The notes beneath the pieces were generated by a model. The model saw only the letters and a list, made by a program, of their open reading frames with translations. It was not told the DNA's origin and did not search any database. A stretch of 64,000 nucleotides of DNA, taken from contig DULG01000019.1 in NCBI GenBank assembly GCA_012840485.1, positions 62,001-126,000 of the forward strand, in the 5' to 3' direction. The stretch is from Clostridia bacterium. GTDB lineage: Bacteria > Bacillota > Thermoanaerobacteria > Thermoanaerobacterales > Thermoanaerobacteraceae. A program made the position numbers and the translations under genes. This document shows, in pieces, positions 51,583 through 62,430 of the stretch. How positions within the stretch are numbered: position 1 is the first letter of the stretch; each line of letters opens with the position of its first letter.

Positions 51583-51948
51583 ATGCAGTACAGAAATAGT
51601 CGGCTGTCAGAAGAGATGAAAAGAGAAATAAGTAAAATGATTTTAGAAGAAATTAAAGACCCACGAATTAAAGCAATGGTCAGCATAACTGGCATAGAAG
51701 TTACTAAGGACTTGAGATATGCTAAAGTTTATGTAAGTATTTATGGAAGTGAAAAAGAGAAACAAGAAACTTTTGAAGGGCTAAAAAGTGCAGCTGGTTA
51801 CATTAGACATGAAATTGGGAAAAGAATAAAAATGCGATATACTCCAGAGATCATTTTTGAATTAGATCGATCAATAGAATATGGAGCTCACATATCTGAA
51901 ATATTAAAGGAACTAAACAAACAAGAAGGTGATGGTAATTGGTATTAA
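51583..51948 (+). CDS. rbfA: Ribosome-binding factor A
   Basis: RLSEEMKREISKMILEEIKDPRIKAMVSITGIEVTKDLRYAKVYVSIYG. Confidence 0.96.
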   Translation: MQYRNSRLSEEMKREISKMILEEIKDPRIKAMVSITGIEVTKDLRYAKVYVSIYGSEKEKQETFEGLKSAAGYIRHEIGKRIKMRYTPEIIFELDRSIEYGAHISEILKELNKQEGDGNWY

Positions 51949-52892
51949 TTGATGCAATAAATCACATAAAAGATGCTAAAAGTGTAATTGTAGTATCTCA
52001 CATTGCACCTGATGGAGATGCTATTGGAACTGTTACAGGAATGTACAAAGTGCTAAAAAAAATGGGAAAAGAAGTGGATACCTTCATAGACGATGAAATA
52101 CCTGAAATGTACAACTTTGTTCCAAATGTAGATAAAATATCGAGGCCTTTTTCTAAAGATGCTGATATGGTTTTGATTTTTGACTGTGCTGAGGAAGAAA
52201 GATTAGGCAAGACCAAAGAACTTTTAAAAACTTCTGCTGTGACTATCAACATTGACCATCACATTTCAAACACTTTGTATGCCAAATTAAACTATGTAGA
52301 TACTAATGCAGCAGCAACAGCAGAACTGGCTTATCAAATTGTCAAATTATTGGGAGTAGAGCTGGATGAAGAAATCGCTACTAGTTTCTATACAGCTATT
52401 TTGACAGATACTGGCGGATTTATGTATGAATCCACCACCTCTATAACTCATCAAATAGCAGGTGATTTAATAAACAATGGGGCTAAGTTTAAAGAAGTAG
52501 GGGATAAAATTTTCAACAATCTAAAGTTTAACAAAGCAAAACTTTTAGGAAAAGCCCTCAATAGCCTTACACTGTATAAAGACGGTAAAATTTCTTATAT
52601 GGAGATTTTAAAAAAGGATTTTGAAGCAACTAACACAAATCTTTCTCATATAGAAGATATCATCACATATGCCAGAAATATTGAAGGAGTTGAAGTAGCA
52701 GTCCTGTTGGTAGAAAAAGAGGATGAGATAAAAATTAGTTTGCGGTCAAAAGAAAAAGTAGATGTGAATAAAATAGCAAATATTTTTGGCGGTGGGGGGC
52801 ATATAAAAGCTGCTGGATGTAGCATTAGAGGAAATATTGAAGAAGCTAAAGAAAAAATTTTGCAAGCGATTTATAAAGAATTAGAGGGATAA
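51939..52892 (+). CDS. nrnA: DHH-family bifunctional oligoribonuclease/PAP phosphatase NrnA
   Basis: VVSHIAPDGDAIGT; INIDHHISN; FGGGGHIKAAGCSI. TTG start. Confidence 0.93.
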   Translation: MVLIDAINHIKDAKSVIVVSHIAPDGDAIGTVTGMYKVLKKMGKEVDTFIDDEIPEMYNFVPNVDKISRPFSKDADMVLIFDCAEEERLGKTKELLKTSAVTINIDHHISNTLYAKLNYVDTNAAATAELAYQIVKLLGVELDEEIATSFYTAILTDTGGFMYESTTSITHQIAGDLINNGAKFKEVGDKIFNNLKFNKAKLLGKALNSLTLYKDGKISYMEILKKDFEATNTNLSHIEDIITYARNIEGVEVAVLLVEKEDEIKISLRSKEKVDVNKIANIFGGGGHIKAAGCSIRGNIEEAKEKILQAIYKELEG

Positions 52893-52895
52893 AAA

Positions 52896-53747
52896 TTGGA
52901 AGGAGTATTAAATGTTTTAAAACCTCCCGGCATGACTTCTCATGATATAGTAAATTTTATTAGGAAAATCTATAAAATACAAAAAGTAGGCCACACAGGT
53001 ACTTTAGACCCAGACGCAGTAGGAGTATTACCTCTTTGCGTAGGAAATGCTACTAAATTTGTATCTTTTTTAATAGAAGAAGACAAAAGATATAGATTTG
53101 AAATAACCTTTGGTATAACTACAGATACTTTTGATAAAAGCGGAAAAGTTATAAAAAGCGGACCTGTGAGAACTTTAGAAGAACAAGAATTAAGGCAAAT
53201 TTTAAATAAATTTCAAGGAAAAATAAAACAAACTCCTCCAATGTACTCCGCAAAAAAAGTAAAAGGAAAAAAGTTGTATGAGTATGCGAGAGAAGGGAAA
53301 AATATTGATATTCCACCTATTGAAGTTACAATATATGAGATTGAAGTAGTTGAATATGAACCTCCTTATAGAATATTGATGGATGTAAAATGTTCTAAAG
53401 GTACCTATATAAGAGCTTTGGTGAGGGATATCTGCAAAGAATTAAACATGCCGGGATATATGTCTATGTTGATAAGGACAGAGGTTGGTCCTTTCAAAAT
53501 AGAAAATGCCTATACTGTAGAAGAAATAAAAGAAGGAAAAGCAATATTTGAGCCTATAGATAAATTTATTCCCTTGCCCTCTGTCCAGTTAAATAAAATA
53601 GAAGCCAAAAAAATCTTAAAGGGCCAGTTTATTAAAAACAATTCTCTTCTTGAAACTTCCTTTTTAAAATTATATGATAATAATGGCAAATTTCTTGGAA
53701 TCGGAGTTTTAGAAGAAAATAAAATCCGTCCAAAAAGACTTCTTTGA
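52896..53747 (+). CDS. truB: tRNA pseudouridine(55) synthase
   Basis: GVLNVLKPPGMTSHDIV; KVGHTGTLDPDAVGVLPLCVG; CSKGTYIRALVRD. TTG start. Confidence 0.97.
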   Translation: MEGVLNVLKPPGMTSHDIVNFIRKIYKIQKVGHTGTLDPDAVGVLPLCVGNATKFVSFLIEEDKRYRFEITFGITTDTFDKSGKVIKSGPVRTLEEQELRQILNKFQGKIKQTPPMYSAKKVKGKKLYEYAREGKNIDIPPIEVTIYEIEVVEYEPPYRILMDVKCSKGTYIRALVRDICKELNMPGYMSMLIRTEVGPFKIENAYTVEEIKEGKAIFEPIDKFIPLPSVQLNKIEAKKILKGQFIKNNSLLETSFLKLYDNNGKFLGIGVLEENKIRPKRLL

Positions 53748-53762
53748 GGGGGAAAGGATAGT

Positions 53763-54713
53763 TTGCAAATTATTGATGAAAGCAATGTATCAAAATATAA
53801 AGATGCCAAAGTAATAGCTTTAGGAAATTTTGATGGAATTCATATAGGTCACCAACAATTGATTAATAAAGCAATTCTTTTAGCTAAAGAAAATAATTTG
53901 TCAAGTGCTGTTTTTAGTTTCAAGCAGCACACTTCAAAAATTTTAATGCCTGAGAGAAAATTAGAGCTTATAACTAACTATCAAAAAAAAGTAGAAATTC
54001 TAAATCAATTTGAACTGGACTACAGTATATTCTTCGATTTCACTGAAGATTTTTCTAAATTAACTGCAGAAGAATTTATAAAAAAAATTTTGGTTGACCT
54101 ATTAAAAGTTAGAATAGTAGTAGTAGGGCAAAATTATAGATTTGGTTATAAAGCTTTAGGAGATGTAGAAATATTAAAAAAATATTCTAAAACATATTTT
54201 TTTGAGGTTTGCGTAGCACCTTCAGTTGTAAAAGATGGCATTATAGTAAGCAGCAGCTATATTAGAGAGTTAATAAAATCTGGCAAAATTGAAGAGGCAA
54301 ATAGCCTATTAGGGCGTTTTTTCTCATTACAAGGAAGAGTAATTCATGGACAACAACTTGGGCGAAAATTAGGATTTCCAACTGCTAATCTTCAAATACC
54401 AGAGGATTTAGTTTTGCCAAAGGCAGGAGTATATGTGACACGTGTAAAAATCCATGACAAACTTTATATCGCTGTGACAAATATAGGTTTGAAACCTACT
54501 TTTAATGAGAAAAATATTTCTATAGAATCCTATATTTTAGATTTCAACGAAAATTTATACGATACTTACTTAGAAGTCGAATTTATAACAAGAATTCGTG
54601 ACGAAATTAAATTTAAAAATACAGAAGACTTAAAAGGCCAAGTTTTTAAAGATATCGATTACGCTAAAAACTTTAAAAATATTTTACAACAGAAACATTA
54701 TGTGATAAAATAA
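53763..54713 (+). CDS. ribF: Bifunctional riboflavin kinase/FAD synthetase
   Basis: ALGNFDGIHIGHQQLI; VVGQNYRFGYKALGD; GRKLGFPTANLQIPE. TTG start. Confidence 0.97.
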   Translation: MQIIDESNVSKYKDAKVIALGNFDGIHIGHQQLINKAILLAKENNLSSAVFSFKQHTSKILMPERKLELITNYQKKVEILNQFELDYSIFFDFTEDFSKLTAEEFIKKILVDLLKVRIVVVGQNYRFGYKALGDVEILKKYSKTYFFEVCVAPSVVKDGIIVSSSYIRELIKSGKIEEANSLLGRFFSLQGRVIHGQQLGRKLGFPTANLQIPEDLVLPKAGVYVTRVKIHDKLYIAVTNIGLKPTFNEKNISIESYILDFNENLYDTYLEVEFITRIRDEIKFKNTEDLKGQVFKDIDYAKNFKNILQQKHYVIK

Positions 54714-54726
54714 AATAGCAAATTTA

Positions 54727-54773
54727 CCTTATGCTTTGATATTCGTAACTCCGGCGGTATTCAATGCATAAGG
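54727..54773 (+). ncRNA. Ribosomal protein S15 (rpsO) leader element
   Basis: CCTTATGC (54727-54734) / GCATAAGG (54766-54773) enclosing TTTGATATTCGTAACTCCGGCGGTATTCAAT, directly upstream of rpsO. Confidence 0.75.
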
Positions 54774-54801
54774 CGTATTCTAAAAAATGGAGGTGAAAAA
54801 G

Positions 54802-55068
54802 GTGTTAGATAAAGAAAAAAAGGCAGAAATAATCAACCAGTTTAAGCTACACGATACTGATACGGGTTCTCCAGAAGTCCAAATTGCCCTTTTGACAGAG
54901 AGAATAAATAAATTAAACGAACATTTACAAGTTCACAAAAAAGACCATCATTCAAGAAGAGGGCTTCTTAAGATGGTCGGACAAAGAAGGGCACTTTTAA
55001 ATTATTTAATGAAAACAGATATGGACAGGTATCGTGCCATTATAGAAAAATTAGATTTAAGAAAATAG
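54802..55068 (+). CDS. rpsO: 30S ribosomal protein S15
   Basis: [58 protein letters not shown] start after GGAGGTG. Confidence 0.98.
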   Translation: MLDKEKKAEIINQFKLHDTDTGSPEVQIALLTERINKLNEHLQVHKKDHHSRRGLLKMVGQRRALLNYLMKTDMDRYRAIIEKLDLRK

Positions 55069-55091
55069 AGCGAGATACCTCGCTCTATTTT
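55062..55091 (+). terminator. Terminator/attenuator hairpin between rpsO and pnp
   Basis: AAAATAGAGCGAG-atac-CTCGCTCTATTTT, 13-bp stem overlapping the rpsO stop. Confidence 0.75.
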
Positions 55092-55119
55092 GTATAAAAT
55101 TTTATGAAAGGAGGATAAC

Positions 55120-57222
55120 ATGGAAGAGCGAACTTTTGAAATGGGACTAGCCGGTAGAAAATTAGTTGTTCAAACAGGAAAAGTGGCTCAACAGGCAAAT
55201 GGTGCAGCTTGGGTAAAATACGGCGATACCGTTGTATTGGTCACTGCCTGTGCTTCTAAAGAACCGAGAGAAGGAGTTGACTTTTTCCCTTTAACTGTTG
55301 AGTACGAAGAAAGATTGTACTCTGTCGGTAAAATTCCTGGTGGCTTTATAAAAAGGGAAGGAAAGCCCAGCGAAAAGGCTATTCTTTCTGCTAGATTGAT
55401 AGACAGGCCAATTAGACCTTTATTCCCTCACGGCTACAGAAATGATGTACAAGTGATAGCTACAGTTTTATCTGTAGACCCCGATGTACAGCCAGAAATA
55501 GTAGCAATGATTGGTTCGTCTGTAGCTCTTTCAATTTCTGATATTCCCTTTAATGGTCCTACAGGTGCAGTAGCAGTAGGATTAATCGATGGACAATTCA
55601 TAATCAATCCTGACCACGAACAAAGGGAAAAAAGTTTAATGCATTTAGTAGTTTCCGGAACGAAAGACGCTATTGTAATGGTAGAAGCAGGAGCGAAAGA
55701 AGTTCCTGAAGAAACCATGTTAGATGCTATAATGTACGCTCATGAATACATCAAGCAAATTGTAGAATTTATAGAAGGAATAGTTAAAGAAGTAGGCGTC
55801 CCTAAGAGTGAAGTAATTTTACATGAAATAGGCAAAGAATTAGAAGAAAAAGTAAGAGCTTATGCGACAGAAAAAATATACAATGCCCTTAGAACAGAGG
55901 AGAAAAAAGAGAGAAACGACAATTTAGATAAAGTTGAACAAGAAGTTTTAGAACATTTTAAAGAAGAATATCCTGACAATCTTGCCGATATAGATGAAGT
56001 ACTTTACACCATAATGAAAGAACAAATGAGAAAAATGATAACAGAAGAAAGGATAAGGGTAGACGGCAGAGGACTGGATGACATAAGGCCAATATGGTGC
56101 GAAGTAGGAGTACTGCCTAGAACTCACGGTTCTGCAATTTTTACAAGAGGACAAACTCAGGTGCTTACAGTAGCAACATTAGGTGCATTAGGAGACATTC
56201 AGATATTAGATGGTTTAGGGGATGAAGAATCAAAAAGATATATGCATCACTATAACTTCCCTCCTTATAGTGTAGGAGAAGTAAAGCCTTTAAGAGGTCC
56301 TGGAAGAAGAGAAATTGGCCATGGAGCCTTAGCAGAAAGAGCCTTAGAACCCATGATTCCTTCGGAAGAGGAATTCCCATATACCATAAGATTGGTATCA
56401 GAAGTTTTAAGCTCTAACGGCTCTACTTCTCAAGCTAGTGTTTGCGGTAGTACTTTAGCTTTAATGGATGCAGGTGTTCCGATAAAAGCTCCAGTCGCAG
56501 GAGTAGCTATGGGGCTTATTAAAGAAGGAGATGTTGTATCTATTCTGACTGATATCCAAGGCATTGAAGACTTTTTAGGAGATATGGACTTTAAAGTTGC
56601 AGGTACAGAAAAAGGTATTACTGCTATACAAATGGACATAAAAATTCCTGGAATTGACAGAGAAATTTTAAAAATGGCTTTAGAAAAGGCACGCAAAGGT
56701 AGACTTTATATTCTCAACAAAATGTTAGAGGTTATAAAAGAACCGAGAAAGGAATTGTCAATGTATGCACCGCGGGTTGTGCGAATGGTAGTTGATCCTG
56801 AAAAAATCAGAGAAATAATTGGCCCTGGTGGCAAAACCATAAGTAAAATTATCACAGAAACTGGAGTAAAGATTGATATTGAAGAAGATGGACGATTATT
56901 TATAACAGCCTCTGATTTAAAATCCGGTGAAAGAGCTAAACAAATGATTGAGGCCATAACAAAAGATATAGCAGTAGGAGAAATTTATTTAGGAAAAGTG
57001 CTTAGGATAACACCTTTTGGAGCTTTTGTAGAAATTGCTCCTGGTAAGGAAGGCCTCGTCCACATTTCCAAGCTTTCTAAAAAACGGGTACAAAAAGTAG
57101 AAGATGTAGTAAAAGTTGGCGATGATATATTAGTAAAAGTTACAGAAATAGATAAATTAGGAAGAATAAGCCTATCAAGAAAGGATGCTTTGCCTGACGA
57201 TGAAGAAGAGGAAAAAAAGTAA
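55120..57222 (+). CDS. pnp: Polyribonucleotide nucleotidyltransferase (PNPase)
   Basis: [36 protein letters not shown] motif [13 protein letters not shown]1 domain. Confidence 0.98.
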   Translation: MEERTFEMGLAGRKLVVQTGKVAQQANGAAWVKYGDTVVLVTACASKEPREGVDFFPLTVEYEERLYSVGKIPGGFIKREGKPSEKAILSARLIDRPIRPLFPHGYRNDVQVIATVLSVDPDVQPEIVAMIGSSVALSISDIPFNGPTGAVAVGLIDGQFIINPDHEQREKSLMHLVVSGTKDAIVMVEAGAKEVPEETMLDAIMYAHEYIKQIVEFIEGIVKEVGVPKSEVILHEIGKELEEKVRAYATEKIYNALRTEEKKERNDNLDKVEQEVLEHFKEEYPDNLADIDEVLYTIMKEQMRKMITEERIRVDGRGLDDIRPIWCEVGVLPRTHGSAIFTRGQTQVLTVATLGALGDIQILDGLGDEESKRYMHHYNFPPYSVGEVKPLRGPGRREIGHGALAERALEPMIPSEEEFPYTIRLVSEVLSSNGSTSQASVCGSTLALMDAGVPIKAPVAGVAMGLIKEGDVVSILTDIQGIEDFLGDMDFKVAGTEKGITAIQMDIKIPGIDREILKMALEKARKGRLYILNKMLEVIKEPRKELSMYAPRVVRMVVDPEKIREIIGPGGKTISKIITETGVKIDIEEDGRLFITASDLKSGERAKQMIEAITKDIAVGEIYLGKVLRITPFGAFVEIAPGKEGLVHISKLSKKRVQKVEDVVKVGDDILVKVTEIDKLGRISLSRKDALPDDEEEEKK

Positions 57223-57225
57223 AGG

Positions 57226-57264
57226 CATAAACCGACCCCCACGGTTTATGTTTTTTATTTTTTT
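57226..57264 (+). terminator. Rho-independent terminator after pnp
   Basis: CATAAACCG-acccccA-CGGTTTATG followed by TTTTTTATTTTTTT. Confidence 0.88.
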
Positions 57265-57327
57265 AGTAATATATTTGCCGCCCGTTTGAATAAAATTAAA
57301 GTGAGAATATCAACGGGTGGTGTTATA

Positions 57328-58044
57328 ATGAAGATATTTTATATAAAATACCCCAAAAAAAATTTTTGGGTCATCTTATCCCTGGCAATATTACTGCTTA
57401 TCCTTTTAATTTACGTAATTAGTCGCAGCGTTTCCGTCTTTAACAGCAATGAACCGATATACAAAGGAGATACAAAGGAAAAAAAGATCGCTTTTGCTTG
57501 CAACGTGGCTTGGGGAGATGAGTACATACCAAAGATGTTAGACATTTTTAAAGATAACGATATACATATAACATTTTTTTTTGAAGGAAAATGGGCAGAA
57601 AAAAATCCTGATATCGTAAAAGATATTTATCAAAAAGGTCATGAAATTGGAAATCATGGTTACACTCATATAAAATATACAAACTTAAGCAGACAACAAT
57701 GTGAAGAAGACATTAAAAAAAGCGGAGAAATTTTAGAAAAAATAATAGGTGTAAAACCTATCCTTTTTGCACCTCCTTATGGAGATTTTAATGATGAGGT
57801 AGTAAAGTTAGCAGAACAATTAGGATATAAAGTTATTCTGTGGAGTTTAGATACTATAGATTGGAATAATCCAAGTCCTCAAACAATTGTAGACAGGGTT
57901 ATGAATAAATATCACAATGGAGCAATAGTACTGATGCACCCTACTAAAAATACAGTGGAAGCATTACCCCATATTATAAAACAATTAAAAGAAAAAGGTT
58001 ATAAAATAACAACGGTTTCTGAAGTAATTGTAGACAATAATTAA
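57328..58044 (+). CDS. ylxY: Polysaccharide deacetylase (YlxY-like, N-terminal signal/TM anchor)
   Basis: Deacetylase motifs KIAFACNVAWGDEY, EIGNHGYTHIKYTNLS, LFAPPYGDFND; TM anchor; same position after pnp as B. subtilis ylxY. Confidence 0.85.
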   Translation: MKIFYIKYPKKNFWVILSLAILLLILLIYVISRSVSVFNSNEPIYKGDTKEKKIAFACNVAWGDEYIPKMLDIFKDNDIHITFFFEGKWAEKNPDIVKDIYQKGHEIGNHGYTHIKYTNLSRQQCEEDIKKSGEILEKIIGVKPILFAPPYGDFNDEVVKLAEQLGYKVILWSLDTIDWNNPSPQTIVDRVMNKYHNGAIVLMHPTKNTVEALPHIIKQLKEKGYKITTVSEVIVDNN

Positions 58045-58085
58045 ATTTGATATAATAAATAAATAAATTTACAAAGGAGGATAAA

Positions 58086-59342
58086 ATGCACGAACAAAAG
58101 GTTATTGAAGGAGTAAAAGTTGTAACCTATAAAGTCCCTCAAGCATATTCTGTATACATAGGAATATGGATTAAAGCAGGTTCAATGTATGAAGATAAAA
58201 CCATAAATGGGATGTCTCACTTTATAGAACATATGGTTTTTAAAGGTTCTAAATTAAGAAGTGCCAAACAAATTGCAGAAGAAACAGATAGCATTGGAGG
58301 ACAGCTAAACGGCTTTACTGAAAAAGAAAGTACTTGCTTTTATATAAAAGTTTTAAATACCCATGTAAAGCAAGGTGTGGATATACTCTTTGATATGGTA
58401 TTTAATCCTGCTTTTAAAGAAGAAGATATACAAAAAGAAAAACAAGTTATATTTGAAGAAATATTGACAGAACTAGACTCTCCTGAAGATGTGGCCTATA
58501 ATCTTTTATTTAAAACCATATGGAAAGGTCACCCATTATCTTTTCCTGTACTTGGGACTTTTTCTACTATCAAAAGGATAAGCAAAGAACAGATTTTAAA
58601 TTATTATAATTCACATTACACAAAAGACAATATTGTTATTTCTATAGCAGGTAATTTCAATGAGGATATATATGAGATATTGCAAAAACACTTGTCAAAA
58701 ATTCAAAAGAATAATACTACCCTTCAGCTAACAGTTCCAGTTTGGCACAAAAGCACAGCTATATATGAAAAAGATTTTGAACAGATAAATTTGTGTATTG
58801 GTTTACCCGGTATAACCTACGACCTGAGAAAAGTCTATGCTTTAGCTGCCATAAATAATGCTTTTGGCGGAGGAATGAGTTCAAGATTATTTCAGAAAAT
58901 AAGAGAAGATAAAGGGTTGGTCTATTCTATTTATTCTTACCCTTCTACTTACCAGCAAGCGGGAGTTTTTTCTATTTTTGCAAGTATGAATGCAAATAAT
59001 TTTAAAAAAGTGTACAGCTTAATTTTAGAAGAAATAGAAAAAGTACACTTAAAAGGGTTAGAAAAAGAAGAAATTGATAAGTTTAAAGAACAACTTCGAA
59101 TAAACGTACTGATGGATTTAGACAGCATAAGCAGCAGGATGAGCACTATAGGAAAATCTAAACTTTTATTGGATAGAGTATATCCTGTAGAAGAAATACT
59201 TAATATCATAGATAACTTAACTTACGAAGAAATAAACGACCTGGCTAAAAAAATTCTCAATCCCACTGACATAACTATATCTGTTGTTGGAAAACTAAAC
59301 AAAAGAGACAAGGAGTGGTTAATAAATGCCAATAATACTTAA
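58086..59342 (+). CDS. mlpA: M16-family zinc peptidase (MlpA/YmxG)
   Basis: [39 protein letters not shown] (HxxEH). Confidence 0.92.
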   Translation: MHEQKVIEGVKVVTYKVPQAYSVYIGIWIKAGSMYEDKTINGMSHFIEHMVFKGSKLRSAKQIAEETDSIGGQLNGFTEKESTCFYIKVLNTHVKQGVDILFDMVFNPAFKEEDIQKEKQVIFEEILTELDSPEDVAYNLLFKTIWKGHPLSFPVLGTFSTIKRISKEQILNYYNSHYTKDNIVISIAGNFNEDIYEILQKHLSKIQKNNTTLQLTVPVWHKSTAIYEKDFEQINLCIGLPGITYDLRKVYALAAINNAFGGGMSSRLFQKIREDKGLVYSIYSYPSTYQQAGVFSIFASMNANNFKKVYSLILEEIEKVHLKGLEKEEIDKFKEQLRINVLMDLDSISSRMSTIGKSKLLLDRVYPVEEILNIIDNLTYEEINDLAKKILNPTDITISVVGKLNKRDKEWLINANNT

Positions 59343-59772
59343 GATTAAAAAAACGGAAGATGCTAAAGATTTACCTTTACCTACTTATATGAGTGAAGGA
59401 GCTGCTGGAATGGATCTATATGCCAATGTTAAAGAGGAGGTTTCCTTAAATCCAGGTGACATAAAATTAATTCCTACAGGAATTCAGATTGAACTTCCTC
59501 CTAATTTTGAAGCCCAGATAAGGCCGAGAAGCGGCCTTGCTCTAGAATATGGCATAACTCTTTTAAATACCCCAGGTACAATTGATTCGGATTACAGAGG
59601 AGAAATTAAATTGATAGTCATAAATTTAGGAAAAGAAACCGTAAAAATCAAAAGAGGACAAAGAATTGCACAAATAGTAATAAACCAAATAGTAAGACCA
59701 ACAATAGTAGAGGCAGAAATCCTTTCAGAAACAAAAAGAGATAATGGAGGATTTGGCCATACCGGTATATAA
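59326..59772 (+). CDS. dut: Deoxyuridine 5'-triphosphate nucleotidohydrolase
   Basis: [57 protein letters not shown]. Confidence 0.96.
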   Translation: MPIILKIKKTEDAKDLPLPTYMSEGAAGMDLYANVKEEVSLNPGDIKLIPTGIQIELPPNFEAQIRPRSGLALEYGITLLNTPGTIDSDYRGEIKLIVINLGKETVKIKRGQRIAQIVINQIVRPTIVEAEILSETKRDNGGFGHTGI

Positions 59773-59783
59773 GGAGGATTTCT

Positions 59784-60035
59784 ATGAGGTTGAGTGAATT
59801 TGGGAATAAAGAAATTGTAAATTTGAAAGATGGAAGAAGATGGGGATTGGTAGATGATTCAGATTTAGTAATTGACGAAGAAACTGGAACTATCCATTCA
59901 ATAATAATATATGAATCCAAAGGTTTGTTTAGGGGAAGAAGTAATTATATTGAAATCAGTTGGGATTCTATACGAAAAATTGGAGATGACATGTTAATTG
60001 TAGAATTTGAAGAAAAAAGGAAACGTTTTTATTAA
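59784..60035 (+). CDS. ymxH: YlmC/YmxH family PRC-barrel sporulation-type protein
   Basis: MRLSEFGNKEIVNLKDGRRWGLVDDSDLVIDEETGTIHSIII. Confidence 0.9.
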   Translation: MRLSEFGNKEIVNLKDGRRWGLVDDSDLVIDEETGTIHSIIIYESKGLFRGRSNYIEISWDSIRKIGDDMLIVEFEEKRKRFY

Positions 60036-60124
60036 AAATACTACTTCCCTTTAACACTTTAATGAAGTATAATAATATAAAATATGCTAACAATCATATC
60101 ATTTCATGAGGGAAGGATGAGAAC

Positions 60125-61318
60125 GTGAAAATATTAATTCAAAAATTCGGAGGAACTTCCGTATCAACACCCGAAAGGCGTGAAATGGCTACCTTAAAAG
60201 TAATTGAAGCTTTGAAAAAAGGCTTAAATGTAGTAGTGGTAGTTTCTGCAATGGGGAGAGAGGGGGACCCTTACGCAACAGACACTTTAATAAATATAGC
60301 CAAATCAATAGATAACAACCTTCCAAAAAGAGAATTAGATCTGTTAATGAACTGTGGTGAAATCATATCAGGAGTAACTTTTGCTGCAACCTTATCCAGC
60401 AAAGGTTATAGAACAAAAGTATTTACAGGAGGACAAGCTGGCATCATAACAGATGATAATTTTGGCAATGCGGAAATTATAAAAGTTGATCCTTCTAGAT
60501 TGATAGAAAGTCTAGAGGAAGGGATAATTCCTATAGTAGCAGGTTTCCAAGGCATCACTGAAAAAGGGGATTTGACTACTTTAGGGAGAGGAGGAAGCGA
60601 TACGACTGCTGCTATTTTAGGTGAGGCTTTAAAAGCCCATGCAGTAGAAATATATAAAGATGTAGATGGACTAATGACGGCAGATCCACGCATCGTTTCA
60701 AAAGCCCGCATCTTAGAAAAAATAAGTTATAATGAAGTATTCCAATTTGCAGAACAAGGTGCAAAAGTAGTACATCCTAGAGCAGTAGAAATTGCAATGA
60801 GAGGAAATTTCCCTCTTGTTATAAAAAATACTATGTCAGATAGCCCGGGTACAATCATTACCCAGTACAATGAAGTTTATGAAAATTGCTATAACAATAA
60901 ATTAGTTACAGGAATTGCTAATATGGACAAAAGAGTACAAATCACCTTAGAAACTACACAAAATACAGAAGAAATATTTGAAAAAATCGCAGAAGAAAAA
61001 ATAAGCATTGACCTTATTAATATTTTCCCTGAAAAACAAGTTTTTACTATATCTGAATCAGATTTTGAAAAAATAAAAAAAATTTTTGAGGCAAATAATA
61101 TAAAATATGCCTATAGAACTAATTGCACAAAAGTATCTATCATTGGAAATAGAATAAGAGGTGTTCCAGGAGTAATGGCTAGAATAATGAAAGCATTAGC
61201 AAAGCATAACATAGAAATTTACCAAACTGCTGACTCTCATAACACTATCTCTTGTTTGGTAAGCAAGGAGAAAGCTGAAGAAGCCATAAGAGTTTTACAT
61301 GACGAATTTGATCTTTAA
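60125..61318 (+). CDS. Aspartate kinase with ACT domains (DapG/LysC type)
   Basis: [54 protein letters not shown]. Confidence 0.95.
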   Translation: MKILIQKFGGTSVSTPERREMATLKVIEALKKGLNVVVVVSAMGREGDPYATDTLINIAKSIDNNLPKRELDLLMNCGEIISGVTFAATLSSKGYRTKVFTGGQAGIITDDNFGNAEIIKVDPSRLIESLEEGIIPIVAGFQGITEKGDLTTLGRGGSDTTAAILGEALKAHAVEIYKDVDGLMTADPRIVSKARILEKISYNEVFQFAEQGAKVVHPRAVEIAMRGNFPLVIKNTMSDSPGTIITQYNEVYENCYNNKLVTGIANMDKRVQITLETTQNTEEIFEKIAEEKISIDLINIFPEKQVFTISESDFEKIKKIFEANNIKYAYRTNCTKVSIIGNRIRGVPGVMARIMKALAKHNIEIYQTADSHNTISCLVSKEKAEEAIRVLHDEFDL

Positions 61319-61323
61319 AAGGC

Positions 61324-61349
61324 AGCGCATACTATTGCGCTTTTTTTTT
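61324..61349 (+). terminator. Rho-independent terminator after aspartokinase
   Basis: AGCGCA-tactat-TGCGCT into a T9 run. Confidence 0.8.
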
Positions 61350-61376
61350 ATACTAATTATTAGGAGCGTGATAAAG

Positions 61377-62093
61377 ATGAGCAATTTTTTAAAAAATGAA
61401 GAAACAGAACAACCTCAGATTTTACCACCTGTTCAGGAGAATTTGAAAAATTTGGGTCAAACAAACGTACCAAACTTTGAAAGTAATATTCATTGCCTCA
61501 CTATAATAGGACAAATTGAAGGTCACATGATACTACCTCCTCAAAACAAAACCACAAAGTATGAACACATAATACCACAATTGGTAGCAATAGAAGAAAA
61601 CCCTAATATAAAAGGAGTTTTAATTTTATTAAATACTGTAGGAGGAGATGTGGAAGCAGGTCTTGCTATCGCAGAAATGATAGCAAGCCTTTCTAAGCCT
61701 ACTGTATCTATAGTATTAGGTGGAGGTCACAGCATTGGAGTACCTTTAGCAGTTTCAGCAAATTATTCTTACATAGTGCCCAGTGCTACTATGACAATAC
61801 ATCCCATTAGAATGACAGGATTAATAGTAGGAGTTCCCCAAACTTTTGACTATTTTAACAAAATGCAAGATAGAATAGTGGAATTTATTGTGCGAAATTC
61901 AAAAATAAAAAGAGAAACTTTTATGGGGCTTATGCTTAAAACTGGAGAATTAGCCAACGATATAGGAACAATTTTAGTAGGTAAGGAAGCAGTAAATTAC
62001 GGTTTAATAGACGAAATAGGTGGAATTAAAGAAGCATTGGAACGGTTACACACAATGATAGAAATAAAAGAAAAAAAGAAAGGTGAAGATTAA
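61377..62093 (+). CDS. tepA: Translocation-enhancing protein TepA (ClpP-fold protease)
   Basis: [81 protein letters not shown]. Confidence 0.93.
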   Translation: MSNFLKNEETEQPQILPPVQENLKNLGQTNVPNFESNIHCLTIIGQIEGHMILPPQNKTTKYEHIIPQLVAIEENPNIKGVLILLNTVGGDVEAGLAIAEMIASLSKPTVSIVLGGGHSIGVPLAVSANYSYIVPSATMTIHPIRMTGLIVGVPQTFDYFNKMQDRIVEFIVRNSKIKRETFMGLMLKTGELANDIGTILVGKEAVNYGLIDEIGGIKEALERLHTMIEIKEKKKGED

Positions 62094-62302
62094 TGCTGTA
62101 CACAATAATTCCCTATGAACTGATTTTTGAAAAAAGAGAAGATATACCTACTAATTTTATAGAATTAAAAATGGGCAATAAGCAATTAGTAGTGGAAAAG
62201 CTATCAAATGGAAATTATATAATTCAAAGAATGTATTCCACAAATCCTTTTGATTACCTTGATATAAATTACAGTCCAGGAAGCATAATAAGTATTTTTT
62301 AA
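62093..62302 (+). CDS. ylzJ: YlzJ-like protein
   Basis: [16 protein letters not shown] with position between tepA and ftsK/spoIIIE. Confidence 0.82.
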   Translation: MLYTIIPYELIFEKREDIPTNFIELKMGNKQLVVEKLSNGNYIIQRMYSTNPFDYLDINYSPGSIISIF

Positions 62303-62331
62303 GTAACTTTTACTTGTATTTTATGTTATAA

Positions 62332-62367
62332 TAGATGTGCTTACTAAATTGTACATCTATTTTTTTG
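62332..62367 (+). terminator. Terminator upstream of ftsK/spoIIIE
   Basis: TAGATGT-gcttactaaattgt-ACATCTA then TTTTTTT. Confidence 0.7.
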
Positions 62368-62430
62368 TTGCTATTTTACACAATTAATACTAAAATTTTT
62401 TATAGAAGAAACTATTAACAGGTGGTATTT

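Noticed and set aside
57287-57317. TGAATA resembling a sigma-G -35 upstream of ylxY
   Set aside because: The position 18 nt downstream reads CAACGGG, not a CATACTA-like -10.
60042-60118. CTTCCCT/AGGGAAG pairing that might hide the aspartokinase RBS
   Set aside because: The left arm overlaps the likely -35 region, so it is probably not transcribed.
60036-60124. Possible lysine riboswitch upstream of aspartokinase
   Set aside because: The gap is only 89 nt, too short for an L-box aptamer plus expression platform, and shows no matching helices.
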